A stretch of DNA of 64,000 nucleotides from Tuctoria greenei (lineage: Eukaryota > Streptophyta > Magnoliopsida > Poales > Poaceae), in NCBI GenBank assembly GCA_036927565.1, contig JAYESD010000010.1:38185298-38249297 (forward strand), read 5' to 3'. The notes under the pieces are model-generated. The model was not told the origin of the DNA, searched no databases, and saw only the letters and a program-made list of their open reading frames with translations. The position numbers were made by a program, and so were the translations under genes. Shown here piece by piece: positions 1-12,230 of the stretch. Position 1 is the stretch's first letter; each line of letters opens with the position of its first letter.

Positions 1-58
1 CCCCGACGACGACGACGACGACGAGGACCCGGATGAGTTCCCGCTCGACGACGAGTAG
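1..58 (+). other. Acidic open reading tail ending in TAG, origin unclear
   Basis: Frame 2 is open from the window edge to TAG at 56-58 and reads 18 codons, 13 of them Asp or Glu, starting with a run of six GAC codons. It precedes the C1 gag by about 310 bases and shares no frame with it. The related element C2 has nothing like it in its roughly 270-base leader. It could be the tail of an upstream ORF, an extra leader segment, or a chance reading of a GAC microsatellite. Confidence 0.3.
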
Positions 59-367
59 TCCTCGACCTATGCCACGACTCAAGGATAGGCACACCCCCAT
101 TAGTAAATAAGAGCGATGTAGATATACTTGTGTGACCTTGAGTTGTGTTACTTCTTTTAGGATCTTTGTAAATTCTGTTTGGTGCTTGTTTGAGTGCTTG
201 TGTGCTTAGTAGAGAGTTGTGGAATGCTTCGGCAATTGTCCACATCCTCATAATATAGGTCTATATTAATAAAGGATTATTTAGTGTCACATACCTTGAT
301 GCATATAGTTGGGACGTTTCTTTCCAAATTCTAAATCCTTCTGTCCCCACCCTTCTTTCGCCAACAG
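59..367 (+). other. C1 untranslated leader before gag
   Basis: No gene seen. The last 70 bases, with GCATATAGTTGGGACGTTTC near 301-320, match the C2 leader just upstream of its gag (57018-57040, minus), so this is internal leader. No TGGTATCAGAGC primer site is present, so the 5' LTR boundary must lie before base 1. Confidence 0.6.
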
Positions 368-1198
368 ATGGTGAGAACTCGTAACCAGAGGGATGCCAAC
401 GATGAGGAGGAGCGCAATGAAGTACCTCAGAACAACCAGGGACATGCTCATGGAGCCATCAATATTGAACAACTGTTAGCTATGCAGAACCAGCTCATGC
501 AGACCATGATACAGACCATGGGACAGCTGCAAGCTGGCAACAACAATCAGCCCCACCTGCCTCCACCGCCACCCCCGCCACATCACAACCGTTTGGGAGA
601 ATTCATGAGGACCAGACCGCCTACCTTCGCACAAGCCACAGACCCAATGGAAGCTGATGATTGGCTGAAGTCTATTGAGAAGAAACTTGCTATTGTCCAG
701 TGCACTGATAGGGAGAAGGTTCTCTTTGCATCACATCAACTAGTTGGAGCAGCCACTGACTGGTGGGAAGCTCTTTGCAACGCTCATGATAATCAGGAGA
801 CAATCACTTGGGCTGAGTTTAAGCAGAGTTTTCGTTCCCACTATGTACCTGAAGGAGTTATGATACTGAGAAGACAAGATTTCGAAAATCTCAGGCAAGG
901 AAGGATGAGCGTGAGTGAGTATCTCAACAAATTCACTCAATTATCAAGATATGCTCCAGAAGACATCAAAACTGATAGTAGGAGGCAGTATCTGTTTATG
1001 AGGGGTCTCAACAATGAAATTCAAGTCCAGTTGCTCAATACCGATTATCCAAACTTCCAAAAGCTGGTTGACAAGGCTATTGTGGTTGAGAACAAGATTC
1101 GTGAGATGGAGCAGGACAACAAGAGGAAGATGTCACATCATGGACCGCAACAAGGAAGCAATGTTCGCCCCCGCTATGCACCACCTACTGCACCATAA
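368..1198 (+). pseudogene. gag: C1 gag, N-terminal part, ends at an in-frame TAA
   Basis: Capsid/nucleocapsid precursor of the chromovirus. The ATG at 368 starts MVRTRNQRD, matched by the C2 gag start. Visible parts: a Gln/Met-rich stretch, a polyproline run (about residues 70-80), then the conserved capsid core with DWLKSIEKKLAIVQC, ADWWEAL and GRMSVSEYLNKF. The ORF stops at TAA 1196-1198, but the same frame continues at once through the zinc knuckle and protease, and C2 reads through at this place. The stop is therefore a mutation, not the natural end of gag, which should be fused to pol in one long frame as is usual for Tekay elements. Confidence 0.88.
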
Positions 1199-3868
1199 TA
1201 CAACCCCTCTGCTCCTGCATACCGCACTGCTTATCCGCCCCGCCCAAATCAGCCATCGCAGCAACGCCCTGCCATGCAAGCGCCTCGCAATCCTGTGCCA
1301 CCTGCGCCGCGTCCTAACATTGCGGCAAATGCTCAAAACCAGATGCGCCCAAACTTCACCAATGCTATGGGTGGTAAGACATGCTATGCGTGTGGAGAAC
1401 CCGGACACTTTGCAAGTCAATGCCCCAAGAGAAACAATGGACCTATGAACAATGCACCGAGGCCAAATCACCCGCGACCAAATGGAGGAGCACCACAAGG
1501 CAACCGTGGACAGCAGAATTTTGCTCGTGGCAATGTGAATCATGTCTCTACTGAGGAAGCCCAGCAAGCTGATGATGTCGTGATTGGTATGTTTCTCGCC
1601 AACTCCAACCCCGCGACTGTTTTATTTGATTCAGGAGCATCTCATTCATTCATCTCGTCAAAGTATGTTGCCAAGTACAATTTGCCTATATCTCATATGA
1701 AGCAAACTATGCTAGTAAGTTCTCCTGGCGGAGAGATGAGGACAAATATAGTATGTCCGAAAGTAAGCATTAAAATAAGGGGGGTAGACTTTCTCGCAAA
1801 CCTCATAGTATTGGACTCCCAAGGAATAGACATAATACTTGGAATGGATTGGCTGAGCAAGTATAATGGAGTCATTCAATGCGCCGAGAGGATTGTGCAG
1901 TTGACAAGTGAACATGGTACACGCATTGAAGTTGAAGCAGCCCAACCTGCAAGAGGGAAAGCGATGCTAAATCACGTGGAAGAAGTGACATTGGAAAGCA
2001 TTCCGATCATTCGCGAGTACCCGAACGTGTTTCCAGATGAGTTGCCAGGTATGCCACCTGATCGTGACATAGAATTCGCCATTGAGTTGATACCCGGAAC
2101 TGCACCTATAGCTAAGAGGCCGTATAGGATGCCTCCTAAGGAATTAGCAGAGCTCAAGAAGCAAATTCAAGAGCAGCTAGAGAAGGGTTTTATACGCCCA
2201 AGTTCATCCCCGTGGGGAGCCCCAGTGCTCTTCGTAGATAAGAAGGATGGAACCCAGAGGATGTGTGTGGACTATAGGTCTCTCAATGAAGTGACAATTA
2301 AGAACAAGTACTCACTGCCCCGTATAGAGGATTTGTTCGACCAAATGAAGGGTGCCTGTATCTTCTCCAAGATTGACTTGCGGTCAGGATACTTCCAAAT
2401 GAAGATTAGACCATCGGATATACCCAAGACAGCATTTCGGACACGATATGGATCTTATGAGTACACCGTCATGTCATTTGGATTGACGAATGCGCCTGCG
2501 TACTTTATGTATCTCATGAATAAGGTCTTCATGGAATATCTGGATAAGTTCGTTGTAGTGTTCATCGATGATATTATGATCTACTCGAAGGATGAGAAGG
2601 AACACGAGGAACACTTGAGGCTTACGCTGCAGAAATTGAGGGAGCATCAATTGTATGCCAAGTTCAGTAAATGTCAATTTTGGTTACGAGAAGTTTCCTT
2701 CTTAGGCCATATTATTTCCGGAGGAGGAGTATCAGTTGACCCAGGGAAAGTGAGAGATGTGCTTAAGTGGGAACCGCCACAGAATGTCAAGGAAATTCGG
2801 AGTTTCCTTGGAATGGCTGGATACTACCACCGATTCATTAAGGATTTCTCCAAAATAGCCAAGCCTATGACTGAATTACTCATGAAGGGAAAGGCATTCC
2901 GATGGACTCAAGCTTGTCAGGATAGCTTTGAGGAGTTAAAGAAAAGGTTGACAACCGCGCCGGTGTTAGTATTACCAGACGTGAGCAAGAGTTTTGATAT
3001 ATATTGTGATGCATCAAGACAAGGATTAGGATGTGTGCTCATGCAAGAAGGCCAAGTGGTAGCTTATGCATCGAGGCAACTAAAGAAACATGAGTTGAAT
3101 TATCCTACACACGACCTTGAACTCGCAGCCGTGGTACACGCCTTGAAGATATGGAGACACTATGTTTTTGGTCACCGATGTGAGATTTATACAGACCACA
3201 AGAGTCTCAAGTACATATTTACGCAAACGGATCTGAATCTGAGGCAACGCCGATGGTTGGAGCTCATCAAGGATTATGATGTGGGAATCAACTATCACCC
3301 AGGGAAGGCCAACGTAGTGGCCGATGCCTTGAGCCGAAAAGGAGTAAGTCATCAACTCACAGTTCAAGAACTGCCATCCGAGTTATGTAAGGAGTTTGAA
3401 CGGTTGAACCTTGGATTCATAAATGAGATGGGAACGATGGAAGTCAACCCAACATTAGAGCAGGAAATACGGGAAGGACAGACAAAGGACAAGGAAATAC
3501 AAAAAATCAAGGAAAGGACCCAAGAAGGAAAGGAATTCAGATTTGATGAGGACGAACAGGGTACCTTATGGCTTGGAAAGAGGATTGTGGTACCTAATGT
3601 CAGGCATATTCGTGAAACAATATTGAAGGAGGCACATGACTCTCCTTACTCAATTCATCCTGGCTGTACGAAGATGTACAAAGACTTAAAGACATGTTAC
3701 TGGTGGGCCAGCATGAAAAAGGACATAGCCGAATATGTTGCACTTTGTGATGTGTGCCAACGAGTTAAGGCTGAACATCAAAGGCCAGCCGGATTGTTAC
3801 AACCATTGAAGATCCCGGAGTGGAAGTGGGAAGAGATTGGTATGGATTTTATAGTTGGATTACCGTGA
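1199..3868 (+). pseudogene. pol: C1 pol: zinc knuckle, protease, RT, RNase H, integrase N-terminus
   Basis: Same frame as gag. In order: CCHC knuckle CYACGEPGHFASQCPK (from 1381), aspartic protease with DSGASHSF (from 1627), reverse transcriptase with VDYRSLNEVTIKNKYSLPRI and catalytic FIDDI (about 2563), RNase H with DASRQGLGCVL and HPGKANVVADALSR (about 3298), then the integrase HHCC zinc finger ending CDVCQRVK. These make, mature and start to integrate the cDNA in the particle and nucleus. The frame is closed by TGA at 3866-3868, where the family would have Arg (CGA to TGA), in the integrase core. All RT and RNase H active-site residues I could see are kept. Confidence 0.9.
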
Positions 3869-4924
3869 ACTCAGTCTGGCTATGATTCAATATGGGTTAT
3901 TGTGGATCGATTGACAAAGTCAGCTCATTTCATCCCTGTCAAGACCACATATACCACCGCGAAGCTAGCAGAATTGTATATGGAACATATTGTGTGCCGA
4001 CACGGAGTACCGAAGAAGATAGTCTCGGATAGAGGTTCTCAGTTTACCTCCAGATTTTGGCAGAAATTTCATGAAGCAATGGGAACAAGGTTGAACTTCA
4101 GTTCGGCATATCATCCTCAGACGGATGGACAAACCGAGAGGACCAACCAAATTTTGGAAGACATGTTGAGAGCATGTGCTTTAAAGCATAGGAAAAGTTG
4201 GGATAAAAGTTTGCCGTATGCTGAATTCTCGTACAACAATAGTTACCAAGCAAGTTTGAAAATGTCACCTTATGAAGCATTATACGGAAGGAAATGTAGG
4301 ACTCCCTTGTTTTGGAATGAAACCGAAGAGAATCAAGTGTTTGGTCCCGACGTGTTACAAGAAGCTGAAAGGCAAGTCCAAATAATACGGGAAAACTTAA
4401 AGGCTGCCCAGTCTCGACAGAAAGGTTATGCTGATAATAGGCGAAGGAGTTTGACCTTTGAAGTTGGAGATTTTGTATACCTCAAAGTGTCACCTATCAG
4501 AGGTCAACGACGGTTTAACGTCAAAGGAAAACTGGCACCACGTTACATCGGACCATTTAAGATTCTGGACAAGCGAGGAGAGGTAGCTTATCGACTTGAG
4601 CTGCCGACATATCTCTCCGATGTACACGACGTATTTCACGTCTCTCAACTCAAGAAGTGTCTCAGGGTACCAGAAGAACAAGTGCCGATGGACGAGTTAG
4701 AACTTCAAGAGGATTTGCCTTATGTCGAGCAACCTATCAAAATTTTGGACATAAAGGAAAGAGTCACGAGAAATAAGAGGATCCATTGGTGCAAAGTGCA
4801 ATGGAAACACCATACGGAAGCCGAAGCTACATGGGAACGTGAAGAAGACCTGAAGGCAGAATTCCCTCATCTTTTCTCCACGCTATCGAATCTCGAGGGC
4901 GAGATTCACTTTAAGGGGGGGTAG
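3869..4924 (+). pseudogene. pol: C1 integrase core, GPY/F module and chromodomain
   Basis: Continues in the frame of gag and pol after the TGA at 3868. It opens with the first catalytic Asp region (SIWVIVDRLTKSAHF), then SDRGSQFTS with the second Asp, and HPQTDGQTERTNQ with the catalytic Glu, so the DDE triad is complete. A GPY/F module (LAPRYIGPFKIL) follows, and the end holds a chromodomain (about 4715-4880: PIKILDIKERVTRN, VQWKHHTEAEATWERE). In chromoviruses this domain is thought to steer insertion to marked chromatin. The ORF ends at TAG 4922-4924, just inside the polypurine tract. Confidence 0.9.
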
Positions 4925-4925
4925 G
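4913..4925 (+). promoter_or_regulatory. C1 polypurine tract
   Basis: AAGGGGGGGTAGG lies immediately before the LTR start TGTAACACCC and overlaps the pol stop codon. It is the expected plus-strand DNA priming site. C2 has the same layout on the other strand at 55387-55400. Confidence 0.8.
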
Positions 4926-5595
4926 TTTGTAACACCCTAAATCTTCGCATCATGCATTGCATACATGGTCATGCATTAAACACTAGTAGAATAAAAGAAA
5001 AATAATAAAACATATACATATACAAATATGTGTAGCAAAAGAAGAAATAGAAAATAATAGTTTTAGCCTAAAAACTTGTAATAAGGAATGAGTATAAAAA
5101 TAATAAATGTATAATATTAATAATATATATATAATATATATAATAAATTATATAATAAAAGAAAGAAAAAAAAGTAAAAAAATATAAATAATAAAATATA
5201 TTATAATATAATAATATAAAAGAAATAAAAAATAAATAAGAAAAAAAAAAGGGGGGGCAACCCGCCGACCAGGCCAAGCGGCCCAGCCGGCCGAGCCGGC
5301 CCCGCTCCGCCCCAGCGCCCGAGGCGCGCGCGCCCGAGGCCGCAGCGCCTCCCGCCCCGACGCGCGAGCCGCCTGGGCCCCGCCTCCGCGGTCTCCAGCC
5401 CTCCCCCGCGACTTTCCCGCCCCGGCGCTCCCGCTCGGCTCCCGCCCGGTCCCCCTGGGCCCCGCCACCGCGTGGACTCCGCGCCTCCCGTCCCGCCCGA
5501 TTTTCCCGGCGCGCCTCGGCCTCCCGTCCGGATACGACTCTCTCCAGCGCCGTAACCGCCTCCGATTCTACCGATGCCGTACCCTAGCCACGCCC

Positions 5596-5604
5596 CTATA
5601 AAAG
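5596..5604 (+). promoter_or_regulatory. TATA box of the C1 LTR promoter
   Basis: CTATAAAAG directly follows the GC-rich block inside the LTR and is the best candidate core promoter for element transcription. C2 has an equivalent on the minus strand at about 59371-59379. Confidence 0.55.
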
Positions 5605-7024
5605 AACCGAAGCCACGATGCTGCCGCCGCCAGAAGCAGCCGCCAGCAGGAAAAAAAAAGCCGCCGGAACCAAGGTCCAGAAGGCTGCGCCCAGAGAAGA
5701 AAAAAAGGGAAAAAGAAGGGGAAGAAGAGGAAGAAAAAGAGGAGAGCACCACCGTTCGCCGGAGATCGTCGCCGACATCGCGCCGCCGTCGTCGTGCCGC
5801 CGAAGGACTGCTGCACCATCTATTTCGTCTACGCGTCGCATTTGTTCCGCGACCGTCAAGCCGTCAGATCTACGGTAGGACATGTTCCCGATGCAAATTT
5901 TTGCGATCATATTGAATCTAATAGGCGTAAATTGATTTTAGTTGCACCATAAATTTTATTTCAGCAGCATTAATCCACCCTAAAATCCCCGTAAACTCAT
6001 ATGAACACGTATGAACTAGTCGCATCTAATTAAATAACGACCGTAGTAAATTAATTATTAAATTGTGCATGCATGTCATTGCATGTTGATTATTTTGTGT
6101 GCATTATGTTGAATTGTATATGTTTTCTTGTATGTATGATCACGCGTAGAGGAACGTGCTCAAGAGGCTGCATACGAGGATTTCCAAAATCAAGACTTCG
6201 AAGCGCTTGAGCAACCCCATCCGCCGGAGCAAGGCAAGTGTCCTTGAAGCATATTGATCCTATTTTAAATTAAATGTTTTGTTTGCGAACTTGCATGCTT
6301 GTGTCAAATTGATGGGAATCCTATGGTAGGAAGTTTACTAGTTTTGTTTGACCACCCTTGTCACCTGGAATTTATGGTAGAGAGTCGGGAAGGGTTTTTA
6401 CCTTTTTGCTCCGCTTAATTAATTGGGATGGCAAACAACACTACACATTTAATCATGCATCAATGATATTCTGGTTAATGTGAACTGGTCAATACGATGG
6501 GTGATCTAAGCAAGCATGGTTTTGTGGATGGGTTGGATGTCATGGTGGTTCGCTTGCTTTAGATCTAAGGACCGGTTCATGCGAGAATATGCCAGGTCAA
6601 CAGTGCCACCACAAGGCCAAGTATGGGTGCGGCGTAGCTGAATAATTAGGAGCGCTGCTAGTATTGTATGGACCATTGGATGGCGCGGGGAATGGGAGTC
6701 GAGGAGGACTGCCCTGGGATCCGCATGGCACACGAGGGGGCCCGTGGGTGGGAGAATAGAGATTCAAGCCTGCCGGTGAAACCTTAGTGGGCCCGTACAT
6801 ACTAGTAGTCCCTTTTGAAAGGCTATTTTGTGATCTCTTGGCCACACACCTACGGAAGTGTGAGATGGCACAATGGAGGTTTCTTAGTCATCGAAAGGTG
6901 ATAAAATCACAAACATGTGGGTAAAGTGGTACAACCTCTGCAGAGTGTTAAAAAACTATCATGATAGCCGTGCTCCCGGTTATGAGCGCCTGTATGACCT
7001 ACATGATTAGAGTTGGAATTGGGA

Positions 7025-7115
7025 TTTGGGATGGTTATGAATGGTTATGGTTGGTTAATGGTTATGGATGGTTATGGTTTGGTAATGGTTATGGTTTATG
7101 GATTATGGTCATGGT
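7025..7115 (+). repeat. Degenerate GGTTAT repeats in the C1 LTR
   Basis: Many imperfect copies of GGTTATGG-like units in tandem. The C2 LTR keeps the same array in reverse at about 57785-57890, so it is an old property of the family, not a local expansion. Confidence 0.7.
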
Positions 7116-7644
7116 TATGAAATTGAGTTATGGAAATTGGGCATGGATAATGGTAATGTTGGCAATAATTGGATATGGTTTATATTTTGTTAATATGATG
7201 GGATTTGTTTCACATAGACATAGTATAATGCTTTTCAAATGTTTTACGATACTTTTCAGCACTTAGCCATTATTACATTTGTCGTTTGAATAAGCCACAT
7301 GTCATACTTTCCACACTTGCTGAGTACGACATGTACTCACCCTTGCAATCCCCCCAACAACTACTGGAGACAATTGGGAGTACCCTGAGGATCACGTGGA
7401 GTACTAGGTTGCGTACCGCCATCAATTGCCTGTGGATTGGAGTCGTGCTGTTTAGCTTATTTTCCGCTGCAATTATTTAGAGTTTATTCATTCGTGAACT
7501 ATTGGATTGTTGTAATAAAGTACTTATTAGTTAAGACGTGGTTAAATTCTGTTTATTATTTGTGAATCACTCGTGTATGTGTGTTGAACATCCTGGGCAC
7601 ACATATGCGTTACGCTTGGTTCATATTCGGAACCGGGTGTCACA

Positions 7645-9965
7645 AAAAGTATGTGAATTCTCCCATCATACTCATCTAAAATTCTGAACTCATCATAGCT
7701 GAAAACTTGAACACAAGATCATGAGAAGCACAACCAAAGATAATATTATCCACATACACCTGAACAAATATTGATTCATTGCCATGCTTAAGCACAAAAA
7801 GAGTTTTATCAACCTTGCCCATGGTAAACCCTTTTTCAAGTAAGAATGTTTTTAGCCTATCATACCATAATCTAGGGGATTGTTTAAGACCGTACAAGGC
7901 TTTGGACAGTTTGTAAACATGATTAGGAAAATTTGGATTTTTAAAACTCGGTGGTTGCTTGACATAAACCTCCTCATCTATGTAGCCATTAAGAAAAGCA
8001 CTTTTAACATCCATTTAATATAATTTGAAACCTTTAGATGCAACAATTGCTAACGAAATTCTAATAGCTTCTAATGTAGCAACGGGAGCAAAAGTTACAT
8101 CAAAATCTAGACCTTCAACTTTTGTGGAACCTTGAGCAACCAGCCTAGCCTTCTTCCTAATCACAACCTCATCCTCACTTTGTTTACTTTTAAACACCCG
8201 TTTAGTTCCAATTAAAGTGTGACCTTGAGGTGTAGGTACAAGTTTCCAAACATTTTTTCTTTCAAAATTTTATAACTCTTCTTGCATGGCAATAATCCAA
8301 TATTCATTAGTGAGTGTGTGTGATATATCTTTGGATTCAAAAGAAGCAACAAAAGCAGAATGAGCATAACAGTTTGGATCGCAAAACCTGAACCGTGTGA
8401 CTCGTTCGTGCAAGCTTCCAATGATATGTTGTGAAAGATGACTTCTGAGGACGCGGAGGGGAGTAGATACTTCACAAGCTCCTTCTTCTTCATGTTCATC
8501 ACAAATCGAAGAACTTGTGACTCGAGGAAGATCTGGACCAGTAGTAGTGGTTGTTGGTGCGAGATCAGGAGTTGGAGCGTCATTGTTTACTTCTAAAATT
8601 TTGGACAGCAGCTGCACACCTTCTTCATCTTAAATGAAAATACTCTCCCCCTGCAGATATGCATCTTGACCTGCAATAGTAGAGGTTGTACCTGGGCTAG
8701 CTTCATCAAAAGAAACTTTCACAAGTCTCCACAATTTTGTTAGAGTCAACCTAAAGCACACAATAGCCTCTAGTACGAGATGGATAACCAAGAATCATGT
8801 CATCAACAGATCTAGCTTCAAATTTATCAAGATTACCACGTTTCTTAGCAAAGCATTTGCAACCAAATACCCTAAAATGTGTAACACTAGGCCTATGTCC
8901 AAATCGAAGCTCATATGTTGTTTTCCCTAACTTAGCTCTCAAGAAAACACGGTTTGAAACATAACAAGTTGCTGCAATCGCACTGACCAAAATTTTCTAG
9001 GAGTTTGATATTCATCAAGAATAGTCCTAGCCATCTCAATTAAGATTCTATTCTTTCTCTCTACAACACCATTTTGTTGAGGTACATATGGTGAAGAAAA
9101 TTGATGATCTATTCCTTTTTCAGCACAAAAGTGATCAAACGATTGATTTTTAAATTCGGTTCCGTTATCACTTCTAATTGCTTTTAAAAATCCTTGGTTA
9201 TCAATTGATAATCTAACAAATAAAGTTCTAAAGTGACTAAAAGCTTCATTCTTAGATGCCATAAAGTAAGCCCAAGAGTATCTAGAAAGTCATCAACAAT
9301 TACAAGCACATACCATTTACCTCTGAAAGATTGAACACGTGAAGGACCTATGGTGTCAAGGCGGAAAAGTTGTCCCAGTTCAGTTGTCATGGTCATTGTG
9401 AGATGAGGATGTGAACCTGCAACCATCTTAGCATGTCTACAAGAAGAGCACACAATATTGTTGCCTCCTTTAAGCTTAGATAGCCCACGTATGTGATAAG
9501 GACCACTAACACGCATGAGGTGATCAAACCCTACGTGACCAAGTCCGTTGAATCATTAGCAACTAGACACCTATGCTTAGAAGTTGACATATCAAAATAA
9601 GCTTTAAAAACTCTTCCAATCCTAGACATGTTAAACAAAAGCTCACCTTTTGAATTTATAACCTTGCACCAATTTTTATTGAAGTTAACTTCTAGATTTT
9701 CATCTAACAATTGTGAAACGAAAAGCAAGTTGTATTTCAAATTTTTTACAAGTGCCACATCCTTCAAAGTGTAGTGATTAATTAGTCAAACCAAACTCTT
9801 AGCAATTATAGGAGTTGAAGAATTATCGACAAAAATAACATTCTCTACACGTGACACAAAAGAGAGGAAGGAGAACCATTCTTGTTACTGGTCATGTGGC
9901 GTGAGCAACATGAATCCACAATCCAAATGTTCTCCTTCCTCAAGCGTGTAACCTACATCGAAGCA
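7645..9965 (-). pseudogene. pol: E1 pol remnant (protease, integrase, partial RT)
   Basis: Read on the minus strand, pieces line up with E2 pol: the pre-integrase and integrase region (about 8750-9770, with RSDNGTEFKNQ keeping the second catalytic Asp and PQQNGVVERKN the Glu), then RT (7676-8200). RT reads YVDNIIFG where E2 and E3 have YVDDIIFG, so a catalytic Asp became Asn. Frame changes fall near 8205, 8270, 8990, 9184 and 9520, and an in-frame stop separates 7676-8014 from 8015-8197. The RT ends in mid-domain at 7645, where the C1 LTR begins. Not functional. Confidence 0.88.
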
Positions 9966-10258
9966 CAATATGTCGATGACTCAATAAAGAATCCAATACT
10001 GAGTCAAGTGACGTCCAGCAGGAATAACACGTGAAAGCTGAGAATATACAGCTTATGAGCCAATTTTTGAGAATTCTTTTTCCCAACTACTGATTTATGA
10101 AGTGTGTTATGTGTAGGACGAAAAATAGTAGATTTGGAAGCAAACTTTGCATGTTAATGAATCATTACAGCAGGTTTCATGTTCCTAACATTTGGTTTAG
10201 CACGTGCAACAAGTTTTGTTCGATTGTTATGTGATCTAGAAATCATTCTTTCCTTTTT
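9966..10258 (-). other. E1 gag-pol linker
   Basis: No separate gene. Reversed, it carries the same two landmarks as E2 and E3: a TAA shortly after the last gag motif (near 10162) and a TAG directly before the TTG AGG AAG GAG segment that opens protease (near 9956). This makes E1 a third witness for the stop codon arrangement. Confidence 0.6.
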
Positions 10259-12182
10259 CTATTGTTTAGCAAGTCTATAAGAAAAATCTCTGACATGACC
10301 ATATCTACCACAGTAGGTATAAAGAAATTTAACTTTGTGTTCATGTCTAGATGAGCAAGCAAGATGTCTATTAGAAACCGAATGAGATAACACTCTTGCA
10401 GATTTGAAAACCACCTCTTTTTGTTTAGGAACTATTTTAATCAAACCACTTCCTAGTGAGTTAACAACCTTAGTTGGATGTGCCTTAGCATGATCACGAG
10501 AATCAAAACCTAAACCCGTTTTATCATCGCAAGTCTTAGAGGAATTCAACAGCAAGTTTAGATTTTTATTCCCACTACAAAACCGCTCTAGTATCCTATG
10601 CATGTCATCAAGTTTATTAGACAAGTCTAGGCAGTTTTCACATGAAGTTTTTCCTTTTAACTTGCAATTAGAACAATATTTAACTTTATGAGAACGTAAA
10701 ACATTGTTCAAAACAAAAATTTCAATTATAGCATCATGCAATTTCTTATTAAGATCATCACAGTTAGAACAATGCTAATCAATTTTTGAAAAGATAAGCA
10801 TTTTTCAAGTTTTTATCATTAAGTGCAACAAGCTTTATATTCTTTTCAATTTCTAAATCAAGTTTATCAAGTGTGGAGGTGTGTGCACTTCCTAGGGAGG
10901 ACAATTGTTCATATATTAACTCTCAAGAGGAACAAGAACCATCACTAGAAATCAAAAATTTCAAACGGTTAATTTCAGATTCTAGTGATTCAATTTTAAC
11001 AGCATTGTTCCTAAGTTTTTTGTCCTTTTTCTTAAGTGTAATAGAGGCACGAGAAATAGCATCACACATTTCATCGCAAGTAGGACATACCTCTTCATCG
11101 TTGCTGGTGTGTTCTGCCTTCTCCATACTTGATCTTGAGTTGCCCGCCATGAATCACATATTTGCCAAATTCTTTTAATCTTCATCACTTCCGATGTCCG
11201 CATCGCTCGAGCCAAGTTCTTGAAGTGCGGAGACAAAACTGTTTACCAATTGGCAACATGTAAAACCCTTATTATTCTTGATATTTTTTGTAGAGGAGGG
11301 CATGGACTTTGTTTGCTTCTCGTTGCGGGGAGTAGAACCTGAAAGGTTAGGGCAATTTGTACGAAAATGTCCAAACTCACTGCATTCGAAGCATCATTGA
11401 GAACTAGCACTTCCTCCTCTTCAAGTTCTCACATTTTGTAGTGCTTTTGAGAATCAAATAGAAAGAAGTGCTAGCTCCTCCTCTGGAAACTCTTCAATAT
11501 GTTCAAGGGTTAGAGAGGACATCAAAGCAAGTGTACCACATGATGAAGATTGGCTAGAGCTAGGCATGTCACATTGTGAAACAAATGCAAGAGACTTGTT
11601 GGGTTTCTTATGTGATATTATTTCAAGTTCATGGGTTTTCAATTTAGAATATAGAACATCTAAAGTAAGTGTACTCATGATAGTAGATTCACGAATAGAC
11701 GTAACTTTCATCTCCCAAATCGACATGTCTAATGCACTTAACAATTGCCTAACATTTTTAGCATATGAAAAATTAGCATTGACACTACACAAGTTGCTGA
11801 GAATTTTATTAAAGCGAGCAAATAAATTGTCGATGGACTAACCTAGTTGCATCTCAAAGCGCCTTACTTCCTTGATCATTTTGGATCCTTCGTGGTAGTG
11901 TCAAAGTGCCTTCCACACATCGTACGCTGATTGGAGGTGTGCAACACGATCGAAGTCGCTTTCAGTCAATCCTTGTATAATCAAGTTGCAAGCCTTGTTA
12001 TTGTTGTCGACATCTCTCATGTTCGCAGCCGTAACTTGACCGTTTGGTGGCACGTCAAAAGATTTGTAGACCTTTTCCCATATAGTGAATTCTTGCACTT
12101 GTATGTACGCCTCCATACGATCCTTCCAAACTTGAAAATCAACGCAATCAAACACACAAGATTTTACCGAGTATTTCTCTAT
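10259..12182 (-). pseudogene. gag: E1 gag remnant
   Basis: Pieces of the 682-residue Sirevirus gag seen whole in E3: DFQVWKDRMEAYIQ and the capsid part (11901-12155), the middle (11454-11792), the acidic/coiled part (10923-11150), and the C-terminal part with the second Cys/His cluster (10259-10741). The start equivalent to MEKYSA reads ATA instead of ATG at 12182-12180. Several frameshifts break it. Short plus-strand ORFs across this span are shadows. Confidence 0.85.
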
Positions 12183-12230
12183 GTTGGTTAGTCAAAACAC
12201 GTGCAAATCACAAATATTAGAGCAACCTAG

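Larger units (their letters stand above)
1..7644 (+). mobile_element. C1: Tekay-type Ty3/Gypsy chromovirus, 5' LTR outside window
   Basis: Order seen: leader, gag, protease, RT, RNase H, integrase, chromodomain, polypurine tract, LTR. Integrase after RT marks Ty3/Gypsy, and the C-terminal chromodomain plus an LTR near 2.7 kb fits the Tekay/Del branch of chromoviruses. It inserted into the RT of the minus-strand Sirevirus E1: E1 coding resumes at 7645 right after the LTR terminal CACA. The right-hand target-site copy would be AAAAG (7645-7649); its partner lies left of the window. The body is almost intact, with only two in-frame stops and no frameshift seen. Confidence 0.9.
4928..7644 (+). 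repeat. C1 3' LTR (2717 bp)
   Basis: Runs from TGTAACACCC to GGGTGTCACA. It has a very uneven make-up: an AT-rich block (about 4980-5250), an abrupt change to a GC-rich block (about 5255-5560), then ordinary sequence. A TATA box sits at 5596-5604 (CTATAAAAG) after the GC block. Degenerate GGTTAT repeats lie at 7025-7115. The distal part matches the C2 5' LTR (for example 7283-7345 against 57597-57660 reversed). The ORFs seen in the GC block are on both strands and are composition artefacts. Confidence 0.9.

Noticed and set aside
5148..5919. Overlapping ORFs of 83-183 codons on both strands in the C1 LTR
   Set aside because: They lie in the GC-rich LTR block, overlap on several frames, and read as Arg/Gly/Pro/Ala-rich low complexity.
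7025..7115. Possible interstitial telomere repeat
   Set aside because: Units are GGTTAT-like and degenerate, not the plant TTTAGGG repeat, and lie inside an LTR.
10873..11841. Plus-strand ORFs of about 90-100 codons
   Set aside because: Antisense shadows of the decayed E1 gag.
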